Source of the DNA: Pirellulimonas nuda
Lineage (GTDB): Bacteria; Planctomycetota; Planctomycetia; Pirellulales; Lacipirellulaceae
Direction: 5' to 3'
Length of the DNA stretch: 64,000 nt
Assembly (NCBI RefSeq): GCF_007750855.1
Contig: NZ_CP036291.1
Span: 6,298,905-6,362,904, forward strand
Shown: positions 1 through 9,089 of the stretch, one piece after another
Numbering within the stretch: position 1 is the first letter of the stretch
Layout: every line of letters begins with the position of its first letter
Notes under the pieces: generated by a model
The model's database searches: none
Told to the model about the DNA's origin: nothing
The model's input: only the letters and a program-made list of their open reading frames with translations
Program-made: the position numbers and the translations under genes

Positions 1-62
1 CACATGGCCACGCAAGTGTCGGCCATGGCGCCCCGCCACGCAAGCGAGGACCATGGCGCCCG
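1..62. repeat. REP-like palindromic repeat, degenerate double copy
   Basis: Two degenerate copies of a short palindrome (CATGG-CCACGCAAG...CCATGGCGCC) lie just past the stop of the downstream minus-strand hydrolase gene. Better copies are at 736-777 and 24929-24960, and a half copy is near 23603-23625. The best copy is a perfect hairpin with stem CATGCCCACG and loop CGAG. This is the usual structure of REP elements. Confidence 0.6.
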
Positions 63-66
63 GCTG

Positions 67-621
<555 letters not shown>

Positions 622-735
622 CTCACGGCCTCATCCGATGGGAGTTTGTAGGGGTGATGGATTGTAGCCGGGCGCCGGGCGCCATGCTCCACGGTCGCGT
701 GGGCATGCGACTTACGATACGCCGGCGTCCAATCC

Positions 736-777
736 GCCACACATGGCCACGCAAGCGTGGACCATGGCACCCGGCCG
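736..777. repeat. REP-like palindrome, family CATGSCCACG
   Basis: A copy of the ATGGCCACGCAAGCGTGGACCATGG-type imperfect hairpin followed by CACCC. It lies in the 245-bp gap between the hydrolase and PEP-CTERM genes. It matches 24929-24960 in spacing and flanks. Nothing else is recognised in 622-866. Confidence 0.65.
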
Positions 778-866
778 AGGCCGGAAAGCCGCCAGCGGAG
801 CCCGACGCATTAGCGGGACAGCGGCGCGATCCCAGCCGCTTCCTCGCTGACGCGTCCGGATCGGAT

Positions 867-2069
867 CTAAGGAGAGAAGTAGGGAGCACGGCGCCACACC
901 CCCGCGACCATCCCCAACGCGAGCGCCAGCGGCGCCGCGGCGGGTTCTGGCACGGGGGGGGCAGCCGTGGATGGGGCCGCACCGAAGTTGTTTTGCCAGG
1001 TCGTGTAGTCGTCTGGGTTGAACCGTTCACCCAGGCCGTCGCGCCAGGTGGTGTAGTCGGCCGCGTCGACGTGCAGGTCGGCGTTGAAGTCGCCGGGTTG
1101 GCCGGGGACGACGATCGAGAAGAACTGGTCGCCGGCGAAGTTGTTGAAGTTGACGCCGGACAGGCTCCCGGTCGAGGCGCCGGCGCCGTTGCCCCCCAGG
1201 TTGCCGGCGCCGGCCGGCAGGCCGCCGAGCACTTGGTTGGAGTGGTAGTTGTGGTTGCTGTTGCCGTAGGCCGCGTGCAGCTTGATGAGCTGGCCGGGGC
1301 GCGGCGAGCCGAGGTCGGCCAACGCGATAGAGAACTCGAAGCCGGTGGCGACGGCGGCCGCGTCGGCCTGGTTGGCGGCGCCGCTGCCGCCGGTCACCCC
1401 CGCGGTGTTGGTGTTGTTCAAGCCGAACTCTAGCGGCTGGGTGAGCAGCCCGCCGAGGGTCCGCGCTTCCCCCACGCCCCCCGGCCCCGGGGCCAGGCCG
1501 AGGTCGACGGGCGTGACCACGCCGTGCTGGACCGCGCTGCCTTGGCCGGCGCTTGCCGGGGCGCCGTTGCCGGTGACGGCAGGGCTTGCGCCCCCTGCGC
1601 GGTCGACGATGTCGACCGTAAACACGCTCCCTGTGAGCGAGCCCCACCGCGCGTAGAGGTGCAGGTCTGCCTGGAAGCCGGCGTCGAACGTCAGACCCCC
1701 TAGGTTGCGGGAGACGCCCTCGTAGTCGTAGCTGGGGGCCGCCGAGAGGACGTTCTCTCCCCCGGGGCGCGTGTCGAAGAACATGCTGAGCTTGTTGAAG
1801 TTGTTCTCGATGTTGCCGGCGAGCAACACGTACAGCCGGTCGCCAACGACCGTGGCGTAGGCCGCGTCGAGCTCGCCGCCGGGCCCCAGTCCATTGGCTT
1901 GCGTCGCGTTGCCGAAGCCGGTCTGCACCGTCTGCAGGGCCGCCGGCGGGCCGTAGAGCGCGTCGCGGGCGCCGTCGATCGTCGGCTGGGCGACGGCCGG
2001 CGCCGCCGCGGCCCAAGCCAATGCCCCGGCCCAAGCACCTGCCCAGCACAGCCCCACCGAACAACGCAT
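867..2069 (-). CDS. PEP-CTERM protein with dockerin-like repeat
   Basis: A 400-residue exported protein. The N-terminus is a signal peptide (about residues 1-27, Ala-rich, cut near AVAQP). The body is Gly/Asn/Ala-rich with no catalytic motif that I recognise. Near the C-terminus, GDFNADLHVDAADYTTWRD is a calcium-binding dockerin-like loop, followed by a second degenerate loop. It ends with the PEP-CTERM sorting tag: VPEP, a hydrophobic helix, then an Arg pair (WRRAP). In PEP-CTERM systems this tag is processed at the membrane by an exosortase, and the protein ends in the envelope or outside. The function of the body is unknown. It is divergent from the dehydrogenase gene at 2381. Confidence 0.85.
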   Translation of the reverse strand: MRCSVGLCWAGAWAGALAWAAAAPAVAQPTIDGARDALYGPPAALQTVQTGFGNATQANGLGPGGELDAAYATVVGDRLYVLLAGNIENNFNKLSMFFDTRPGGENVLSAAPSYDYEGVSRNLGGLTFDAGFQADLHLYARWGSLTGSVFTVDIVDRAGGASPAVTGNGAPASAGQGSAVQHGVVTPVDLGLAPGPGGVGEARTLGGLLTQPLEFGLNNTNTAGVTGGSGAANQADAAAVATGFEFSIALADLGSPRPGQLIKLHAAYGNSNHNYHSNQVLGGLPAGAGNLGGNGAGASTGSLSGVNFNNFAGDQFFSIVVPGQPGDFNADLHVDAADYTTWRDGLGERFNPDDYTTWQNNFGAAPSTAAPPVPEPAAAPLALALGMVAGVWRRAPYFSP

Positions 2070-2250
2070 GGACGATCTCGTCGGAAAAGCACACGAGGCA
2101 GTGAGGCGGGCGGGCCCAACGGCCCGCGCCCCTGTAGCCTAGTCGTGGCGGTGGGGGAGGGCAAGAAAACCGCGGCGGGCGAAGCTTGAGCCTCGGCTTG
2201 CGGCTGCCTATCTTTAGGCCTGCTCCTCTGGCGGGCGCGCAGGGTCGGCC

Positions 2251-2340
2251 CGCGCTGGGCTTGCCTGCACTGGGCTCGCCTGCACTGGGCTTTCCTGCAC
2301 TGGGCTTTCCTGCACTGGGCTCGCCTACACCGGGCTGCTT
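2251..2340 (+). repeat. 15-bp tandem repeat, six units
   Basis: Six consecutive 15-bp units of the form TGCACTGGGCTYGCC lie directly upstream of the dehydrogenase start. The first and last units are degenerate. They occupy the 5' leader region in the 311-bp divergent gap 2070-2380. A similar 15-bp periodicity occurs inside the synthetase gene (18306-18380) and in the Cys-rich protein gene (about 52690-52750). Confidence 0.9.
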
Positions 2341-2380
2341 GGCGCGGCGCAACCAGATCATCGAACGGAAGGACCTCTTC

Positions 2381-3736
2381 ATGAGCGCCCCAAACACGGC
2401 TTCCGCCTCTCGACGCCGGTTCCTGGCCCAGGCGGGCGCGATGGCGATGGCGGCGACCGCGCCCTACGCGTTTGGCGCGCCGGCGACGGCGCAGCGGCGG
2501 CGGTTCGCGTTGATCGGCGTCGGGGGCAACGGCACAGGGACCGCGCCGGTGGGGCAGAAGTTTGCAGACCTGACGGCGCTGTGCGACGTTGACGTCGGCC
2601 ACCTCGACCGCGGCAACCGCCTGCTGTGCGGCGGTAAGGCCGACCTGTACGCAGACTACCGCGAGGTGCTGGCGCGGGGCGACATCGACCTGGTGCAGAT
2701 CTCGGTCCCCGACCACTGGCACACGAAGATATTGATCGAGGCGATGCGGGCCGGCAAAGACGCCTACTGCGAGAAGCCGCTGACGCTGACCATCGACGAA
2801 GGCAAGCAGGTCCGCCGAGTCCAGCAAGAAACCGGCCGCGTGGTGCAGGTGGGCACCCAACAACGCAGCAGCTTCAACCTCTTTAACAAGGCGCTGGCGA
2901 TCATCGCCGACGGGCGGCTGGGCAAACTGAAACGCATCACCGTGGGGATCGACGCGGGGGCGTGGAGCCCAGAGATCCCGGTCGCCGAGCCGGCCAAAGG
3001 ATTCGACTGGGAGCGGTGGCTCGGCCCCGCGCCCTTGGTGGACCACCGGTTCTTGAAGGACCCCAAGGGGAAGACCTTCACCAACGGGCACACCCAGTTC
3101 CGTTGGTGGTATGAGTACTCGGGGGGCAAGCTGACCGACTGGGGCGCCCACCACGTCGACATCGCCATGCTGGGCATCGCCGCGGCCGGCCAGAACAACG
3201 ACCCCACGTCGGTCGGCGGAACGGCCGAGCACTACGTCGAGTTCAAGGACGGCGTCCCGACGCGCCACGACCGCTACAACACCGCCCACGCGTTCAATCT
3301 CGATGTCACGTTCGCCGGCGGCGACGTGGTGCTGAACATCCGCCACGACGTCGACAACGGCATCTTGTTCGAGGGGGACGCCGGGCGCCTCTTCGTCAAC
3401 CGCGGCAAGCTGGTCGGCAAGCCCGTCGAGGGGCTGCGGGCCGACCCGCTGCCCGAGGACGCCCTCTCCAAGGTGTACCGCGGGATGCCGATCGAGGGGA
3501 ACGACCGCGACGCGCACTGGGCGAACCTGATGTACTCCATCGAGCGTCGCACGCTGCCTATCTCCGACGTGCACTCCCACATGAAGATGCTGAACGTCTG
3601 CCACCTGGCGGGGATCTGCTGCCGGCTGGGCCGCACCATCCACTGGGACCAAGCGACTGAACAGATCACCGGCGACCCGCTGGCCGCCAGCATGATGAGC
3701 CGCCCCTACCGCGCCGGCTACCAGATCGAAGGCTAG
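2381..3736 (+). CDS. Tat-exported Gfo/Idh/MocA-family oxidoreductase
   Basis: A 451-residue NAD(P)-dependent sugar or cyclitol oxidoreductase. A twin-arginine signal (SRRRFLAQAG, about residues 10-19) directs folded export. The Rossmann motif GVGGNG is at about 46-51. The conserved EKPLT motif is at 131-135, with the C-terminal Gfo/Idh/MocA sheet after about residue 165. An in-frame extension reaches 2186, but that part translates the tandem repeat. The ATG at 2381 has a purine-rich GGAAGGA just upstream and begins the Tat signal, so I use it. The DUF1080 gene follows by 56 bp, and this pair is common in planctomycetes. Together they suggest periplasmic handling of oxidised or unusual sugars; the substrate is unknown. 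Confidence 0.9.
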   Translation: MSAPNTASASRRRFLAQAGAMAMAATAPYAFGAPATAQRRRFALIGVGGNGTGTAPVGQKFADLTALCDVDVGHLDRGNRLLCGGKADLYADYREVLARGDIDLVQISVPDHWHTKILIEAMRAGKDAYCEKPLTLTIDEGKQVRRVQQETGRVVQVGTQQRSSFNLFNKALAIIADGRLGKLKRITVGIDAGAWSPEIPVAEPAKGFDWERWLGPAPLVDHRFLKDPKGKTFTNGHTQFRWWYEYSGGKLTDWGAHHVDIAMLGIAAAGQNNDPTSVGGTAEHYVEFKDGVPTRHDRYNTAHAFNLDVTFAGGDVVLNIRHDVDNGILFEGDAGRLFVNRGKLVGKPVEGLRADPLPEDALSKVYRGMPIEGNDRDAHWANLMYSIERRTLPISDVHSHMKMLNVCHLAGICCRLGRTIHWDQATEQITGDPLAASMMSRPYRAGYQIEG

Positions 3737-3792
3737 GCCGGGCGGCGGGCCCCGCACACTTGTTCTCCCCCACCCTTCTCCAACGGCGTACG

Positions 3793-4617
3793 ATGAGATC
3801 CCTTCGCTGCCTCGCGCTGGCGGCTTTGACGCTCGGCGCTGCGGCCCTGACCGCGGCCCTGCCGGCCCGGGCCGAGAACCAAAACCCACGCCTCCCCAAC
3901 GGCTGGCGGGTGCACGACATGACCCGCCCCGCGCCGGAGCGGGTCGAGGTCAAACCCGACCCGGCCCAGCCGCCGTCCGACGCCGCCGTGCTGTTCGACG
4001 GCAGCGGCTTTGCGGCGTGGGAGGGGGCGTCGCAGCAGTTCAGCCCCAACGGGGAAGTCCCGTGGAAGCTCGCCGACGGTGTGATGGAGATCGCCGGCCA
4101 GGGGGGCGTCCGCACCAAGGAGAAGTTTGGCGACATCCAGCTCCATCTGGAATGGGCGTCGCCGAACCCGCACACCGGCGAGGCGGCGCAGCGACGCGGC
4201 AACAGCGGCGTCTTCCTGATGGGACGCTACGAGATCCAGATCATGGACGGCTTCGAGAACGACGCGTACGCGGACGGCATGATGGGCGCCGTGTACGGCC
4301 AGACGCCGCCGATGGTGAACGCGTGCCGCCGACCCGGAGAGTGGCAGACGTTCGACATCTTCTTTACCGCGCCCAAGTTTGCCGGCGGCGAGACGGTTGA
4401 GCCGGCGTACGTCACCGTGCTGCACAACGGCGTGCTGGTGCAGAACCACACGCCGGTTCTTGGCGCCACGCAGCACAACCTGCTGCCCCACTACACGCCG
4501 CACGCGGGCCAGCAGCCCATCGTGCTGCAGAACCACGGCGAGGCCGTCCGCCTGCGCAACATCTGGGTGCGGCGGCTGAACGACCGCAACACGCGGCCGG
4601 CGCCCACGCAGGAGTAA
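3793..4617 (+). CDS. DUF1080 protein (3-keto-disaccharide hydrolase-like)
   Basis: A 274-residue exported protein. A signal peptide covers about residues 1-27 (ending near ARAEN). The DUF1080 concanavalin-like fold follows: FDGSGFAAW, then the conserved core NSGVFLMGRYEIQIMD, then GEWQTFDIFFTAPKF. Family members include 3-keto-glycoside hydrolases and lectin-like glucan binders. The partnership with the Gfo/Idh/MocA enzyme just upstream fits a pathway in which a sugar is oxidised and the keto-glycoside is then cleaved. That pathway is inference. The ATG at 3793 is chosen because it begins the signal peptide; an in-frame extension to 3760 adds nothing meaningful. Confidence 0.87.
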   Translation: MRSLRCLALAALTLGAAALTAALPARAENQNPRLPNGWRVHDMTRPAPERVEVKPDPAQPPSDAAVLFDGSGFAAWEGASQQFSPNGEVPWKLADGVMEIAGQGGVRTKEKFGDIQLHLEWASPNPHTGEAAQRRGNSGVFLMGRYEIQIMDGFENDAYADGMMGAVYGQTPPMVNACRRPGEWQTFDIFFTAPKFAGGETVEPAYVTVLHNGVLVQNHTPVLGATQHNLLPHYTPHAGQQPIVLQNHGEAVRLRNIWVRRLNDRNTRPAPTQE

Positions 4618-4702
4618 GCGACGCGGGCGCCTGCGCGGCGTAACGTCGCAGCGCCGCTCGGACCTGAGGCCGCAGCGACGGCGCTGGTCGGTCTCCGCCC
4701 TT

Positions 4703-5605
4703 TCAAAAATCGGCCGCCTTGCTGATCCGTCGGCCGGCCGGCTTGTCCGGCGTTTCCCACATGGCGTACAGCCCCGGCTTGAAGGGGCGTTCGATCCGCG
4801 TGAGCGCCTGCTGCAGGAATTCGTACTGCGTTTGGGTGAAGCTGGCCAGCAGGCGCTGCAGCGCCTGGGGGTCGCCGGTGGCGTACTCCGCGGGGTAGGG
4901 GTAGAAGTCGCTCCAGTGCCCGGCGTGCTTGTTGGGGGGCATGGCGTACGTGGCGACGGTGGCGACACGCGTGCCGAGTTGCAGCGGCTGGCCGCCGGAC
5001 GCCTTGAGCTTGATCGGGACGATCTTTACCACGGGGTACGAGCCTCCCCCCTGCGTCAGGTCGGTTGGTACGGCGAGCAGCGCCGGGCTGAGCGACACCA
5101 CGACGCCGGGGTTGGCGTCGCCCGAGTTGAACTTGCGCGCGGCAAGCCATGCGTAGAAGGCCATGGTGGCCAGGCTTGCCGGGGCAAACAGCCAGATGGG
5201 CGTTTCTCCCCCGTCCTTGGTGGGGATCGACGCCTTCATCCCCGCCAGGCTCAGCCCGAGCCAGAGCGCCAGCGCCAGCGCCGCCACGCCCCCCCCGACG
5301 ATCAGCCCCAGCGGCTGATGCCTGTACCACCGCAGCGGGTTGAAGGGGACCTTGCCGGGATTGCTGGCGAGGGAATCGGGAACCCCGGGCCAGCCGACCG
5401 ACGCGGGGCCGGGCGGCGCGCTTGGTGGAGCGGCCGGCGGCGCGGGCTCTTCGGCCGGCGCCACGGGCGCTAGCTCAAACGACTGTCGGCACGCCGCGGC
5501 GCCGCACTTCACGCGTCGGCCGACATACTCCGCCGGCGCCGAGGCCGCTGCGCCGCAGTGGGGGCACTTCACCCGGACCCGTGGCTTGGCGTTTTCGTCG
5601 GGCAT
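4703..5605 (-). CDS. Zinc-ribbon membrane protein, DUF3239-like
   Basis: A 300-residue protein. The N-terminus has a zinc-ribbon-like segment (VKCPHCGAAA then KCGAAACRQSF, four spaced Cys). A Pro/Ala-rich linker follows, then two transmembrane helices at about residues 103-122 and 140-158. The soluble C-terminal part has NPGVVVSLSPALLAVPTDL and YPVVKIV, which resemble DUF3239 as I remember it. The family name is moderately sure; the function is not known. Such N-terminal ribbons are widespread on planctomycete membrane proteins and may bind partners or sense redox. It is followed by 64 bp to the MFS gene on the same strand. Confidence 0.7.
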   Translation of the reverse strand: MPDENAKPRVRVKCPHCGAAASAPAEYVGRRVKCGAAACRQSFELAPVAPAEEPAPPAAPPSAPPGPASVGWPGVPDSLASNPGKVPFNPLRWYRHQPLGLIVGGGVAALALALWLGLSLAGMKASIPTKDGGETPIWLFAPASLATMAFYAWLAARKFNSGDANPGVVVSLSPALLAVPTDLTQGGGSYPVVKIVPIKLKASGGQPLQLGTRVATVATYAMPPNKHAGHWSDFYPYPAEYATGDPQALQRLLASFTQTQYEFLQQALTRIERPFKPGLYAMWETPDKPAGRRISKAADF

Positions 5606-5668
5606 CGGCTTGGACTGGTTTACGGAAGGACAGGGCGATCGTGCTGCGCCGCGCCGCGCGCCCCGAGT

Positions 5669-7300
5669 TTATGCGGGGTGGCTCTCGATCACCTCTGCCC
5701 GGTAGCCGCCGCGGCTCTGGAAGTACAGGCCCAGCAGCACGTAGGCGACCAGCATCGTGGCGGGGAAGACGCACATGTCGGCCAGGGCGCCCTGCTTCTT
5801 CGAGTCGCCGATCTCCGTGATCTGCGCTCGGATGGCTTCTTGCTCGCTCTCGCTCTGCCCGGCCAGCGCCTTGGCGACCTTCACTTCGTCGACCACCGGG
5901 TAGTTGATGAACTTGTACTTCACCTCCTCGCTCTGCACCGCCAGACGCCCGTCGGCGTCGAACAGCTCCGGCGCTTCCTCGGCCAGCTCCTTGCTTTCGG
6001 CCACCCCCTGCGTCATGCGGGTGTCTTGCAGGGCGCCGATGTACACGCCCCCCAGCGTGCCGACCGCCAGCATGCCGATGCCCCCCAACGCGTTGAGCGT
6101 CAGCGCGCCCCCCTTGGGGGTTTGCTCCGCGGCGAGCCCCAGCATGGTGGGCCAGAAGAACGACTTGCCGATGCCGTACAGCGTGGCCGCGGCGAAGATC
6201 ATCATCCCCTGCGTGAACGACAGCGTGTACAGGCCCGCGATGGCCAGCGCGCAGGAGACGATCAGCAGGCCGATGGGGCTGATCTTATGGATGATCGGCC
6301 CCGCAAAGAACCGCAGCACCACCATGATGGCCGACGTGTAAACCAGCACGAGCCCCGGGTGGAACCCTTCGGTTTTGGCCACGTTTTCCATGATGCCGGC
6401 GATCCAGCCGTCGGTGCCGATCTCGGTGGTGGCCAGCGGCATCATGATCAGCGCCAGCACGAACAGCAGCGGGTTGCCCAGCGAGCCGGTGTACAGGCCC
6501 ATCGCCACGACCGCCGCTACGCCCAGCGCCGGGAAGACCCACGGGTTGACGCCGGGGAACGACTGGTTGAGCTGCAGCACGATCAGCAGGCTGGCGATGG
6601 CCGTGCCCAGCACGCCGAACTCGGCCAGCATCTCGCGGTACGACACGCCGGACGCGACGCGTTCTTGCTGCGGGAACTTCTCGCCGATCAGCATCAAGAA
6701 GAAGACGAGCGCCGGGGGAACGATGATGGCGATCTTGATCCACCACGGCAGCGTGTAGTCGGCCGTGTTCAGCGAGTTGAGCCCGATCGAGAGCAGCCCC
6801 GCGATCACCAGCCCGCCCGGCCAGCCGGCGTGCAGGATGTTCAGCCACTTGGTCTTGTCGCGGCTGAACATGGTGGCGACCACCGGGTTGATGTACGCCT
6901 CGACCGCGCCGTTGGAGAGCCCCAGCACCAGGCTCCCCCAGTACAGCAGGTTGTAGCCCAGGGCGGGGTCCCCGTTGCCGCCGTCGGAAACAAAGTACGC
7001 GGCGACCGCCACGGCGGACCACACCAGGTAGCCCAAGAACGAGATGACCATCGCGGTCTTGTAGCCGATGCGGTCGATAAACAGGCTGAAGCCGATGATG
7101 CTGATCGCGAACGGCCAGATGCCCATGCCGAACAGCTCGCCGCTGGTGGCCTTGTTCAGCCCGAACTCGGCCTCCCACTCGCTGAGCAAGAAGATGCGGG
7201 TGATAAACCCAAAGGCCGTGGTGATGAGCGCCAGGAAGCAGCCCCAGAACAGCTTCATGCTGGGGGCGCCGTTGTTGCGCGAGTTGTCCGCCATTGCCAA
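5669..7300 (-). CDS. MFS transporter
   Basis: A 543-residue integral inner-membrane carrier with about 12 hydrophobic helices and the major facilitator loop motif between helices 2 and 3 (DRIGYKTAM). After about residue 420 there is an unusually long hydrophilic insert rich in Glu and Lys (EEAPELFDADG through EIGDSKKQG), before a last hydrophobic helix. Planctomycete sugar-type MFS proteins often carry such an insert. Substrate is unknown. The start could be the second Met (7294). It is divergent from the ion channel gene, with a palindromic element in the 314-bp gap. Confidence 0.82.
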   Translation of the reverse strand: MAMADNSRNNGAPSMKLFWGCFLALITTAFGFITRIFLLSEWEAEFGLNKATSGELFGMGIWPFAISIIGFSLFIDRIGYKTAMVISFLGYLVWSAVAVAAYFVSDGGNGDPALGYNLLYWGSLVLGLSNGAVEAYINPVVATMFSRDKTKWLNILHAGWPGGLVIAGLLSIGLNSLNTADYTLPWWIKIAIIVPPALVFFLMLIGEKFPQQERVASGVSYREMLAEFGVLGTAIASLLIVLQLNQSFPGVNPWVFPALGVAAVVAMGLYTGSLGNPLLFVLALIMMPLATTEIGTDGWIAGIMENVAKTEGFHPGLVLVYTSAIMVVLRFFAGPIIHKISPIGLLIVSCALAIAGLYTLSFTQGMMIFAAATLYGIGKSFFWPTMLGLAAEQTPKGGALTLNALGGIGMLAVGTLGGVYIGALQDTRMTQGVAESKELAEEAPELFDADGRLAVQSEEVKYKFINYPVVDEVKVAKALAGQSESEQEAIRAQITEIGDSKKQGALADMCVFPATMLVAYVLLGLYFQSRGGYRAEVIESHPA

Positions 7301-7397
7301 GCCTTGGTTGCGAAGAGAAGTGGAGAAGATTGGCCGGCATTATAAGCAGACCGGGCGGCCCATGGGGACGGTCAAAAGGATAGGACGGGATGCTTGA

Positions 7398-7495
7398 GGG
7401 TGGCGGGGGGGCATCCCGACAGGGAAGCCCCCGCGGCGGTGGAGTTGTCGCCGCTCCAGCGGGGGCATCCCCTCCAGGGTGCTCCCCCGCCACCC
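7398..7495. repeat. Long inverted repeat (GGGTGGCGGGGG family)
   Basis: Left arm begins GGGTGGCGGGGGGGCATCCC and the right arm ends GGTGCTCCCCCGCCACCC. The arms continue inward with CCCCCGC and GCGGGGG. A broken half copy lies at 8393-8430. It occupies the middle of the 314-bp gap 7301-7614; the rest of that gap shows no feature I recognise. Confidence 0.8.
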
Positions 7496-7614
7496 CGACC
7501 AAGTGACCTTGTAACTCTGCCGATTGCGGCGCCTCCTTGGCACGCCTGCTCAGAAGCGGCTAAAAAAACCTCGCCAAACCGATCCCCACCAGCCCCTACC
7601 CGACGAGTCCCAGC

Positions 7615-8334
7615 GTGACCAGCAGCGCAGAAACCCCCTCCGTGGGGCGCCGACGGGTGTCGGTGGTCCACCTGCTCGCAGCGCTCGCGGCGATGTTCGT
7701 CGTGCTGCCGTTCATCGATACGCTCCGCTACGGCGAGCTGATCGAATCGGTCGCGTTCACCGTCGTGCTGCTCGCGGCGGTCGGCGCCGTTGGCGGGCGG
7801 CGGCGGACGCTGATCGCCGCGGTCGTGCTCGCGGCGCCGACGGTGATCGCGCGTTGGTGCACGCACACGACCGACGCCCAGCTTCCCAACGACCTAAGCC
7901 TGATCGCCGGGATGGTTTTCGTGACCTTCGTGGCCGTGCACCTGTTCCGCTACGTGCTGCGGGCGCCAGAGGTGGACGCAGAAGTGCTGTGCGCCGCGAT
8001 CGCCATCTACCTGCTGTTCGCGGTCGACTTCTCGTTCTTCTACACGCTGCTGGCGAGGTGGGAACCCGGTTCGTTCGAGTTCACCTACCCGCGCGACGCG
8101 GGGGCCAAGCTGGCGGGCTTCATGGCGCTGTACTACAGCATCCAGGTGCTCACCACGATCACGTTCGGCGACATCCTGCCGGTGACCAACGTCGCCCGCA
8201 TGCTGTCGCTGGTCGAGGGCGCCGTCGGGCTGTTTTATTTGGCGATCTTGATCTCTCGGCTGGTGGGGATTTATTCGGCGGGGAACGCGGAGGAGCGGGG
8301 CGGGGGGGCCTCGCAGGTCAGCGGTGACGTATGA
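7615..8334 (+). CDS. Two-pore-helix potassium channel-like membrane protein
   Basis: A 239-residue membrane protein with about six hydrophobic segments. Near residues 181-189 it has TTITFGDIL, which matches the potassium-channel selectivity filter (T-x-G-Y/F-G-D) in modified form: the first filter Gly is replaced by Phe, so the sequence is TITFGD. The last two helices and this pore loop match the Ion_trans_2 arrangement. The GTG start follows a divergent gap. It may be a potassium channel or a related low-selectivity pore. No regulatory RCK domain follows. Confidence 0.78.
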   Translation: MTSSAETPSVGRRRVSVVHLLAALAAMFVVLPFIDTLRYGELIESVAFTVVLLAAVGAVGGRRRTLIAAVVLAAPTVIARWCTHTTDAQLPNDLSLIAGMVFVTFVAVHLFRYVLRAPEVDAEVLCAAIAIYLLFAVDFSFFYTLLARWEPGSFEFTYPRDAGAKLAGFMALYYSIQVLTTITFGDILPVTNVARMLSLVEGAVGLFYLAILISRLVGIYSAGNAEERGGGASQVSGDV

Positions 8335-8352
8335 ACCACGGATGAAGGGGGA

Positions 8353-8430
8353 TGGCCACGAAGAGGCACGAAGAAGCACAAGGAACGAAAAGGGGTGGCG
8401 GGGGCGCACCCGTCAGGGAAGCCCCCGCGG
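8353..8430. repeat. Broken composite of two palindrome families
   Basis: 8353-8388 is the left arm of the GCCACGAAAAGGCAC family with no right arm. 8393-8430 is the left half of the GGGTGGCGGGGG element seen whole at 7398-7495. Together they fill the gap after the channel gene. They look like residues of two overlapping insertions. Confidence 0.65.
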
Positions 8431-8465
8431 GAGCGAAGTCTACTCCACCGGGCGCCGGCACTCGC

Positions 8466-8798
8466 CTATCCACATTGCACGATTGTTTCCACCTCCATGC
8501 AGTTGTCACAAAAGAAGATGTAGATCATGCCCACATCTCCGAACATGTAGTCTTAGTCGCCAGATAGTGCCGGACGGCTGTGCGGATTTGTATTTGATTC
8601 GTGTTCGATGGAATCGAGCTGACCCACGAACGACATCGCTTCGTCACAGTGTGGACATTCGGGCCAATCATCGTCTTGGATCCAATCCGGCATCCCACCA
8701 ATCTTGCTCCGCTCGCCGAGTTCATCGGAAGTCGGCTTGCCAGGGCTAAACAACATCTGGTATTCGCGAGACAAGCGTGCCATTTCTCGGGCTCCCAT
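8466..8798 (-). pseudogene. Small Cys-containing protein gene interrupted by an in-frame stop
   Basis: Reading the minus strand from ATG 8798 gives 81 residues with PDWIQDDDWPECPHCDEAM and FVGQLDSIE, then TAA at 8553-8555. The same frame continues for 28 more sensible residues (DYMFGDVGMIYIFFCDNC...) to TAG at 8466. At the break the sequence reads GGC GAC TAA GAC TAC. Removing the six bases TAAGAC restores a GDYMFGD segment, so a 6-bp insertion or duplication probably made the stop. It resembles DUF1963-type proteins (CPHC, GQLDS, FFC..C), but the assignment is tentative. Base composition is less GC-rich than its neighbours. Confidence 0.6.
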
Positions 8799-9089
8799 CG
8801 TTCTGGCTCAAGCGTCGCCATCGTCGCGGCGACTCTGCACGAAATTTATCGCCGCCAGGTGTGAAGAACAAAGGGCTTTGGAACCGCTGAGTCACTAGCC
8901 GTGACTCGACCTGGCAACGCATCGGCCATTCGATGGGCATAAGTCTTCCAAAACAATCGCCTCAGAAAAGCATTCCCCTCCAGCCCACCCCGCCGTATAG
9001 TACCCCCACCTGCAAGCGGACGCACCCAGCGCCGCGACTACTTCCTAGACGCCCACGCGCCGACTCAATGGGCTTACGGCGCCCCTGAC

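Noticed and set aside
1700-3889. Very long minus-strand frame opposite the Gfo/Idh/MocA gene
   Set aside because: Shadow frame with repetitive Arg/Ala/Pro and no domain. The opposite strand has a clear Tat signal and Rossmann motif.
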